Source: Actinomycetes bacterium (GTDB taxonomy: Bacteria; Actinomycetota; Acidimicrobiia; Acidimicrobiales; SZUA-35). Taken from it: a stretch of 64,000 bases of DNA. The translations under genes were made by a program, and so were the position numbers. The notes beneath the pieces are model-generated. The model ran no database searches and was not told the DNA's origin. It was given only the letters and a program-made list of their open reading frames with translations. Shown piece after piece: positions 58,665 to 64,000 of this stretch; within the stretch, counting starts at the first letter, position 1; the number at the start of each line of letters is the position of its first letter. The stretch covers positions 1-64,000 of the forward strand of contig JAJRQY010000140.1 of NCBI GenBank assembly GCA_024280015.1, in the 5' to 3' direction.

Positions 58665-59128
58665 GTGCGGACCTGGTCGACCAGTTGTAGATGACAGAGC
58701 CCCTCAGCGGTCAACCCATCAATAAAGGACTGGACCAGATGGAGAGTGAACGGGGCCTGCTTGGTCCGCTCTTGTGGGGTGATCCGGGAAAGGAGCGACT
58801 CTGAGTGCACGCATCGGTGCAATCCGTGCAGGAGGTACTCTGCCAGTTCGACGTCAATGGACCCGGTCCATCGAAACATGTCGGGTGTAGGCGCGGTGTC
58901 GGGTGGAGTCGGTGCATCTAGTATAGCCAGTTGAGCGGCCTGAGAGACCTGGCTGGTCGCGTGATGTTCAAGATTGTCGATCATGTCTGCCCAGGCCGAC
59001 AAAAGGTCGGGACTGGCGACACCGGCAAGATCGGCTGGGTCGACCTTCATTTCACAAATGAGGCGGCGGGCGAACCGCGTCCAGCTGATCACGTCCTCGA
59101 CGGCGATGGGGCCAAGCTCAAGTTGCAT
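58637..59128 (-). CDS. Hypothetical helical protein
   Basis: 163 residues; ATG 59128 with TACGAT 8 nt upstream. Mostly helical, with Leu/Asp/Glu-rich segments and several His (LLHGLHRCVHSES). No recognised domain. Its partner on the same strand at 59193 is 64 bp upstream, so they may be one transcript. Confidence 0.65.
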   Translation of the reverse strand: MQLELGPIAVEDVISWTRFARRLICEMKVDPADLAGVASPDLLSAWADMIDNLEHHATSQVSQAAQLAILDAPTPPDTAPTPDMFRWTGSIDVELAEYLLHGLHRCVHSESLLSRITPQERTKQAPFTLHLVQSFIDGLTAEGLCHLQLVDQVRTTLGQLLDH

Positions 59129-59192
59129 CGCCGGTGATCGTAGCCCTGTCCAGTGAGAAAGTCTGGTGAACTGGAAGGTTGCTTACGGAGGG

Positions 59193-59828
59193 CTATAAGG
59201 AATCGACAGTTCGGGGCGACTGCTGGTCCCCGACAGGGTTGGCTGCTGCCGGTAGACGGTCAACCAGTTTGCGGCATTGAGGCCAACGACGTTCAGTCAT
59301 CTGTCGGATGAGTTGAGCATTCTGTTCGGGGTTCTTGCCTGCGAGCTCGTCGGCGTCGGGGATGGAGATCTGGTGGCCACGACTACTGCCCAGACGCAAC
59401 GAACTCAGACGGCGACCAGACCGATCAGTATGGACCCGACTCAGATCCAGATGATTGTGGCCACGCCAATTTGCCAGCTGTGGGCGGCTCTGGTGATCGG
59501 GCGGGCCCAGCTCTCGAGGCCCTTCGTTCTTGCGGCGTCGGTCCCCGGTCATGTTTAGCTGGAGGGTTACTCCGAGGGCTTCAGCCCTTGAGCGTAGAAG
59601 GGGTAAGCCGATCAGCGAACCAAACCAGGTGGCAACGACTCCCATTGGCAGGATCCCAAGTCGCCGATCGATCAGACTGAGTAGCTCGTGTTCTTCGCCA
59701 TCGTAGAGCTCGGTACCGCCAGCGGTGGCGAGACCAATGGCGACAATTCGATGCTGTGCTGGATTCTGTGATCCATCGTCGGAGGTACTGAGAAAATCGA
59801 GTCCGTAGATGGGGGGAGTCTTAGGCAC
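59193..59828 (-). CDS. Hypothetical protein, possible RNase H-fold
   Basis: 211 residues from GTG 59828 (AAGGACC upstream). The first 90 residues (YGLDFLSTSDDG, RIVAIGLA, LYDGEEHELLSLIDRRL, LPMGVVATWFGSLIGLPLL, RAEALG) read like a DnaQ/RNase H-type exonuclease-like fold, with an Asp in the first strand and an E-E pair, but the later catalytic motif is not clear. The rest is Arg- and Ser-rich. The assignment is tentative. Confidence 0.5.
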   Translation of the reverse strand: MPKTPPIYGLDFLSTSDDGSQNPAQHRIVAIGLATAGGTELYDGEEHELLSLIDRRLGILPMGVVATWFGSLIGLPLLRSRAEALGVTLQLNMTGDRRRKNEGPRELGPPDHQSRPQLANWRGHNHLDLSRVHTDRSGRRLSSLRLGSSRGHQISIPDADELAGKNPEQNAQLIRQMTERRWPQCRKLVDRLPAAANPVGDQQSPRTVDSL

Positions 59829-60009
59829 CCTGGGTCCTTGAGTTAGGCGATACTGCCAAGACTAGGCGGCCCTCTAGCTCGGCCGGTGGATTCGAATGTG
59901 ACAGTGTCTTTGCACTTCTTCAGGGGTCGCTGCTATTGATCTGTTGGGATGCAGAAGAGATGTGACTGGATGGTCCTAGACTGTTCGAGTTCCGAAGGGG
60001 AGGCGCGGC

Positions 60010-60996
60010 GTGACCATCAAAATCGGAGTTCTTGGAGCAGCGCGAATATCGCAACCAGCCTTGTTTGATCCTGCTCTTGATGTGGATGGAGTTGAGGTGA
60101 TTGGAGTTGCCGCCCGTGACCCAGACCGAGCGGCCAAGCAGGTCGCAGAGTTCGGCCTAGCTCAGATATACGCGAACTATGCAGACGTCCTGAACGACCC
60201 TGCAGTCGACGCGGTCTACAACCCACTTCCAATCAGCCTTCACCATCAGTGGACCATGGCAGCACTTGAAGCGGGCAAGCATGTGTTGTGCGAGAAGCCA
60301 TTCGCTTCGAATGCCAAACAAGCGAAGGAAATGGTGGCCAGCGCCGCAGAGAAGGATCTTGTCTTAATGGAGGCATTCCACTGGCGTTATCACCCTTTGG
60401 CTGACAGGCTTGGCGCACTCTTGGACGATGAGGTCGTCGGAGAGATGCGCCGGATCGAAGCAGCATTCACTGTTCCGATCAAGCGCTCGGATGCGGTGCG
60501 CCATAGCTGGGACTTGTCCGGAGGTGCCCTAATGGATCTTGGTTGTTACGCGGTCCAGTGGGCCAGATTCTGTGCGGGATCCGAACCGAAGGTTGTTGGT
60601 GCAACCATGGTTGAGGGGAGTCCCAATATCGATGTCCTAGCTAGCATCGATCTGGAATTCGCGTCAGGAGTCACGTGCCATGTGCATACCGCAATGGAAG
60701 ACTGTGAGCGAGGGGCTTGGCTAACCGTGACCGGTAGTGCGGGAACCCTTCAGGTCGACAATCCCATCCACCCCCACTTCGGCCACAAACTGACCGTAAC
60801 CAGAGGTGATGAAACAACCACTGAGATGGTTGAAGGGCAGACGACCTATCACTATCAGCTGGAAGCATTTCGCGACGCCATCAACGATGGACGACCCTTG
60901 CCAACCGGAGGTCAAGACGCCATCGCAACGATGGAAGTTATTGACGCAGCCTATGTTGCTGCCGGTTTTCCGATTCGCGGAACAGACTTGGGCTAG
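60010..60996 (+). CDS. Gfo/Idh/MocA-family oxidoreductase
   Basis: 328 residues from GTG 60010 with GGGGAGG 8 nt upstream; TAGACT at 59977-59982 is a possible -10. NAD(P)-binding GVLGAARIS, the catalytic Lys in CEKPFA and the C-terminal alpha/beta domain are intact. Members oxidise or reduce sugars and cyclitols such as myo-inositol or glucose derivatives. No transport or sugar genes adjoin it, so the substrate is open. Confidence 0.88.
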   Translation: MTIKIGVLGAARISQPALFDPALDVDGVEVIGVAARDPDRAAKQVAEFGLAQIYANYADVLNDPAVDAVYNPLPISLHHQWTMAALEAGKHVLCEKPFASNAKQAKEMVASAAEKDLVLMEAFHWRYHPLADRLGALLDDEVVGEMRRIEAAFTVPIKRSDAVRHSWDLSGGALMDLGCYAVQWARFCAGSEPKVVGATMVEGSPNIDVLASIDLEFASGVTCHVHTAMEDCERGAWLTVTGSAGTLQVDNPIHPHFGHKLTVTRGDETTTEMVEGQTTYHYQLEAFRDAINDGRPLPTGGQDAIATMEVIDAAYVAAGFPIRGTDLG

Positions 60997-61040
60997 ACAA
61001 GATTCGGCCCGGTGCTCATGGTTGGAGCACTATGGGGAAC

Positions 61041-61835
61041 ATGACAGTATCGATGGACCCCATTTGTGACGACTTGCTGGCTGAGCATGCGGCCCTAGAT
61101 TTGATCGTGAGCCCTTTGCCCGATGACGCTTGGGACCAAGCGACTCCAGCCGAGGGCTGGTCAGTCTCTGACCAGATCAGTCACCTGGCTTACTTCGATG
61201 GAGCTGGCCAACAAGCCGTTGATGAACCTGAAGCCTTCCGCGAAGGGGTTCGGGTCCTGATGGAAGAGTCCGATCCCGGGCAAGCTGTTCTGGTCTCGGT
61301 CGAAAAAGGTCGTGGGATCTCACCGGCGCAACTGTTGGCCTGGTGGCGAGAGGCTCGCACCACAATGACCGCAACCTTTCGCCAACTGGATGCCAAAGAC
61401 CGAGTGCCCTGGTATGGCTTGGACATGGGTGCCCGCTCGTTTGCGACGGCGCGGCTGATGGAAACCTGGGCCCATGGCCAGGACATTGTCGATACTCTCG
61501 GCGTCGAGCGTGAGGCCACCGACCGGCTCCGACATATTGCCCATATCGCCAATGGCGCTCGCCCCTATTCCTACCTGGTTAATGGCCTGGAGTTGCCAGC
61601 AACCGGTGTGCGGGTCGAGCTGGTTGCTCCATCAGGAGAGCTATGGACTTGGGGAGATGAGGATGCCGCCGACCAGATCAGCGGTGATGCCCTGGATTTT
61701 TGTCTACTCGCCATCCAACGCCGTCACCGTGATGATGTCGACTTGAGCATCACCGGCGCTGGGGCCGAGCAATGGAGCAGCATCATGCAAACCTTCGCCG
61801 GTCCCGCCGGTGGAGGTCGAGCCCCGCTGTCCTAG
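61041..61835 (+). CDS. TIGR03084-type protein (mycothiol-dependent isomerase fold)
   Basis: 264 residues from ATG 61041 (CACTAT 7 nt upstream); an ATG at 61032 is the alternative. DinB-like metal-binding fold with His in SVSDQISHLAYFD and WAHGQDI, plus the C-terminal domain LWTWGDEDAADQISGDALDFCLLAIQRR typical of the TIGR03084 family (relatives of mycothiol-dependent maleylpyruvate isomerase). Likely a mycothiol-linked enzyme in actinobacteria; substrate unknown. Confidence 0.85.
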   Translation: MTVSMDPICDDLLAEHAALDLIVSPLPDDAWDQATPAEGWSVSDQISHLAYFDGAGQQAVDEPEAFREGVRVLMEESDPGQAVLVSVEKGRGISPAQLLAWWREARTTMTATFRQLDAKDRVPWYGLDMGARSFATARLMETWAHGQDIVDTLGVEREATDRLRHIAHIANGARPYSYLVNGLELPATGVRVELVAPSGELWTWGDEDAADQISGDALDFCLLAIQRRHRDDVDLSITGAGAEQWSSIMQTFAGPAGGGRAPLS

Positions 61836-61877
61836 TCCCGCCGCTCGACAAGTGGCTCGTTTGCGGGACCGTACCGA

Positions 61878-61913
61878 CACCGGCAGAGCACGCCTGTACA
61901 TGCTCTGCCGGTG
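61878..61913. terminator. Bidirectional terminator
   Basis: A perfect 13-bp stem (61878-61890 with 61901-61913) with a 10-nt loop between convergent genes. Confidence 0.8.
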
Positions 61914-61942
61914 CCAGAAGGGTGGTTAGAGCCAGAAGGGGG

Positions 61943-62740
61943 TTAGAGGTCGTCAATGAGTTTGAAAACTTCAGCTTGGACTATCCCGTTCGCTCGGCCC
62001 GCCACTTCGAGCTTTTCTTGCATTCGGGACCGGAACTCCGCCAGAGCAGCTCCCTGGAGGGCGCCATCGCCGTCGGGAGTGCCATCAGTCTTCATCGTTG
62101 TTTCGAATTGGGACCGGTGACTCATCAGGGCAGCGAGTTTCGGTTCGAGGAATCCGTCGACTTCTTCGAAGTGGTCTGGTGACTCGGCTTCAAACAGCAG
62201 GAGCGAGTCGGGTCGGTGATGAGGCAATCCATGCTCGGGGAAGAACTTTGGGTCGCGCGCAGCGACCACCCCGTCCACGGTGAGCCATCCAGCGTGACGG
62301 TGATCGGGGTGCAAGCGATACTGCTTCCAAGGATCATGACCAATGACGACATCTGGCTTGAGCTTGCGAATCCAGTAGGCAACCTGTGAACGCTGTTTCG
62401 TCGCTGACTCCAACTCGCCATCGGGCCAGCCCAAGAAGGCCACTTCGCCGGTTGCCCCTAGTGCTTTGGCCGCGGCTCGCTGCTCGTCTTGGCGTTGGGC
62501 GATGAGCTGCTGAGTATCGGCATCAGGGTCCCAGGTGCCCTTCGACCCGTCGGTGCAAACCAACACACTCACTTGGCACTCGTCGGCCGCCCACTTGGCC
62601 AGGGTCGCCCCGCAGCTGAAGTCGACATCATCGGGATGGGCCCCAATGGCTAGTGCCCGCTTGGGGGTTGGCAGATTAGATGTGGTTGGTGTTGTCATGC
62701 TGACACTTGAAGGGGTCAGCGGATTCTGAGCTTCAGTCAT
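61943..62740 (-). CDS. PIG-L family deacetylase
   Basis: 265 residues. Zinc motif GAHPDDVDFSCGATLAKWA and HPDHRHAGW match LmbE/PIG-L N-acetylglucosaminyl deacetylases; MshB of mycothiol synthesis is a relative of about 300 residues but the sequence is not specific enough. ATG overlaps the cofC stop by four bases. The first 25 residues are a Ser/Thr/Pro-rich extension. Confidence 0.87.
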   Translation of the reverse strand: MTEAQNPLTPSSVSMTTPTTSNLPTPKRALAIGAHPDDVDFSCGATLAKWAADECQVSVLVCTDGSKGTWDPDADTQQLIAQRQDEQRAAAKALGATGEVAFLGWPDGELESATKQRSQVAYWIRKLKPDVVIGHDPWKQYRLHPDHRHAGWLTVDGVVAARDPKFFPEHGLPHHRPDSLLLFEAESPDHFEEVDGFLEPKLAALMSHRSQFETTMKTDGTPDGDGALQGAALAEFRSRMQEKLEVAGRANGIVQAEVFKLIDDL

Positions 62741-63411
62741 GTTTTGTCTTTCTCCGGTGGATCAAACACTCTTGGATCAAACACTCTTGGATCAAACACT
62801 GTTGAATCAAATACTGTTGAATCAAACACGGCAAGGTCTTCGGGAGTGTCGACATCCCACCCGAGTTTCTCGTCGGAGACCACACGCAGGGCCAGGCCGA
62901 GTCGCGTAGCTTCAGCCTGATGGGCAGAGCAAGAACCTGGTCCGTAGGCGAACTGGAAACCAGCATTGCTTGGCACACACACCACATTGGATCCGTCATT
63001 TCGCCGGTCCGGCACGATGGTGACTCCGTTGCCTGCATCTTCGGCGACCCAGGTGAGATCTGACGCCAGTGGTAGGTCGGCGTGGGCGATAACTACCCGC
63101 TCATATCCTTGATCGGCCAAGAAGCGCACGCCTTCTTGAGCGGCAACGTTCAAGCCTTGTGATGGACGCCAGATAACTCCAGCATGATTGTCTATGGCGA
63201 AGGCGGCAACGGCGTCGTTGTCGCAAATCACCCAGACGGGCAGAAACCGGGCCGCAGCGATGACGGTACCCGCCATAATCCTTGCCAGTTCGGCGCGGTT
63301 GGCTGGTTCGATCGCTTCGGACAGTCTGCCTTTGGCCAGGTCAAAGGACTTGATCGGGATCAGAACAGCGGCTGCTCGGCTCATCGTCTGTTGGGCGACC
63401 GGATCTGACAT
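62737..63411 (-). CDS. cofC: 2-phospho-L-lactate guanylyltransferase, CofC
   Basis: 224 residues from ATG 63411, 6 nt from TAGCCT. Nucleotidyltransferase features: AAVLIPIKSFDLAKGRLSEAI, HADLPLASDL (metal site), VPDRRNDGSNVV and LGLALRVVSDEKLGWDVDTPEDL. It makes the GDP- or GTP-linked lactyl/phosphoenolpyruvyl intermediate of cofactor F420. The C terminus carries five VFD-type pentapeptides from a 15-bp DNA repeat that normal CofC lacks. Confidence 0.9.
   Translation of the reverse strand: MSDPVAQQTMSRAAAVLIPIKSFDLAKGRLSEAIEPANRAELARIMAGTVIAAARFLPVWVICDNDAVAAFAIDNHAGVIWRPSQGLNVAAQEGVRFLADQGYERVVIAHADLPLASDLTWVAEDAGNGVTIVPDRRNDGSNVVCVPSNAGFQFAYGPGSCSAHQAEATRLGLALRVVSDEKLGWDVDTPEDLAVFDSTVFDSTVFDPRVFDPRVFDPPEKDKT
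62761..62835 (-). repeat. 15-bp tandem repeat in cofC tail
   Basis: Five head-to-tail 15-bp units, two identical and three with 1-5 changes, encode VFDSx/VFDPx repeats at the C terminus of CofC. Confidence 0.9.
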
Positions 63412-63417
63412 CCACAC

Positions 63418-63423
63418 AGGCTA
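63418..63423 (-). promoter_or_regulatory. -10 hexamer TAGCCT, leaderless
   Basis: TAGCCT is 6 nt before the cofC ATG at 63411; a GTG directly at its end is too close. Confidence 0.6.
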
Positions 63424-63455
63424 GGACCAGAGGTTGCTGGCTCAGACACATCCCC

Positions 63456-63461
63456 TAGTGT
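63456..63461 (+). promoter_or_regulatory. -10 hexamer TAGTGT, leaderless
   Basis: TAGTGT is 7 nt before ATG 63469, inside CCCCTAGTGT, which is also found upstream of iniB. Confidence 0.5.
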
Positions 63462-63468
63462 ACGGGGC

Positions 63469-64000
63469 ATGTCTATTGGCCTCTCTCTCGGTCCACGCTC
63501 CGTTGAGCGACCGGCCGATGCCGGGTTCGCTGCGGTCGGTGTCCTTGATAGTGTTTCACCAGCCAAGGTTGATGGCGCTGGCCTGGTCCAGCTGGCTGGT
63601 AGCGGTTGGTCTCTTGACTGGTGGATTGGTGCGGATGATCGCTGGTATCTGCCCGCTCGGGAAGCCACGATTCGCCAGAGCCGACTGAGCTATGGACCCG
63701 TCTTGGAAACAGCGATGCGCATTCCCTCGGGCGATGCGAAGCAGCGGGTGTACGCGGCAACGGTTCGTGGTCAACAAGTGATCGTCGTCGAGGTCGAAAA
63801 CGATTCCCCAGTTCCGGTTGCCCTTGGGTTGGCCATTCGTCCTTATGGGCTGGATGGTGAGTGCAAGGAGTCGTCGATCTTCTTGGAAGATGACGTCTTG
63901 TGGGTCGAGGGTTCCAGTGAGGACGGGAAGACCGCAACTCGCGTTGCTATCCGTCTTCCGCGCCAACCCAATGAGTTTGGTGTGTCTCAGATCGACGTTC
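63469..64000 (+). CDS. Unrecognised protein, 5' part (cut by right edge)
   Basis: 177 residues are visible and the frame runs open to the end of the window; there is no stop in view. No signal peptide. The sequence alternates short strands (AGLVQL/WSLDWWIG/DRWYLPAREATIRQSRL/VLETAMRIPSGDAKQRVYA/VVEVENDSPVPVALGLAIRPYGL), suggesting a large beta-sandwich such as the N-terminal domain of some carbohydrate-active enzymes; that is a guess from pattern only. Divergent from cofC with 57 bp between starts. Confidence 0.6.
   Translation, partial: MSIGLSLGPRSVERPADAGFAAVGVLDSVSPAKVDGAGLVQLAGSGWSLDWWIGADDRWYLPAREATIRQSRLSYGPVLETAMRIPSGDAKQRVYAATVRGQQVIVVEVENDSPVPVALGLAIRPYGLDGECKESSIFLEDDVLWVEGSSEDGKTATRVAIRLPRQPNEFGVSQIDV

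Noticed and set aside
62761-62835. CRISPR-like direct repeats
   Set aside because: Units are 15 bp, contiguous without spacers, and lie in frame inside cofC.

Overview
The window looks like a chromosome segment of a high-GC-leaning actinobacterium, most likely of the class Acidimicrobiia; this is inference from gene content. The supporting signs are an iniB-iniA-iniC-type locus, F420 biosynthesis (cofC), a TIGR03084-type (mycothiol-dependent isomerase fold) protein, DUF4032, an NdgR/LtbR-like IclR regulator beside leuCD, and many start codons placed 5-8 nt after a TANNNT hexamer, as expected of leaderless transcripts. I see no phage, transposase, integrase or CRISPR array.

Layout. 1-8.7 kb: the end of one iniB-like gene, a second nearly identical iniB-like gene, two dynamin-like GTPases (iniA, iniC), an acidic protein, and a membrane-anchored Hsp70 lacking the usual substrate-binding domain. 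This is the best candidate for an unusual system: a stress-linked membrane-remodelling module. 8.7-15.4 kb: aerobic benzoate degradation by the box pathway (hydrolase, benzoate-CoA ligase and PaaX-type regulator on the minus strand, divergent from boxC-boxB), with a 19-codon leader ORF overlapping the boxC start. 15.4-20.7 kb: DUF4032 protein, methyltransferase, short SerA-type dehydrogenase, and a beta-propeller lipoprotein. 20.9-31.4 kb: branched-chain amino acid synthesis split into leuCD with its IclR regulator, and leuB-ilvE-cimA, separated by an RND permease, greA and a membrane protein.

31.4-36.6 kb: gltX, small proteins, tRNA-Gln(CUG), tRNA-Glu(CUC) and a GH16 enzyme. 36.6-41.2 kb: GPH-family symporter, lipoprotein, paired crcB fluoride channels, lipase, double GNAT. 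41.2-45.7 kb: csoR-copA-copZ copper operon, an AraC/GyrI regulator broken by an in-frame TAG, and trmO. 45.7-50.5 kb: membrane proteins, a VapBC-like toxin-antitoxin pair, a SEC-C-tagged methionine aminopeptidase and YqgE. 50.5-57.6 kb: nucleoside salvage (purK-upp-cdd, deoA, add) with an ABC exporter. 57.7-64 kb: three lineage proteins, a Gfo/Idh/MocA oxidoreductase, a TIGR03084 protein, a PIG-L deacetylase, cofC with a pentapeptide repeat tail, and a gene running off the right edge.

How the genes fit together. LeuCDB are shared between leucine synthesis and the citramalate route to isoleucine that CimA would start, with IlvE closing both. Salvage genes upp, cdd, deoA and add interconvert pyrimidine and purine nucleosides. 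CsoR should repress its own copper export operon through a G-tract operator that overlaps its -10 hexamer. No expression data are available here; functions rest on recognised motifs, lengths and neighbourhood.
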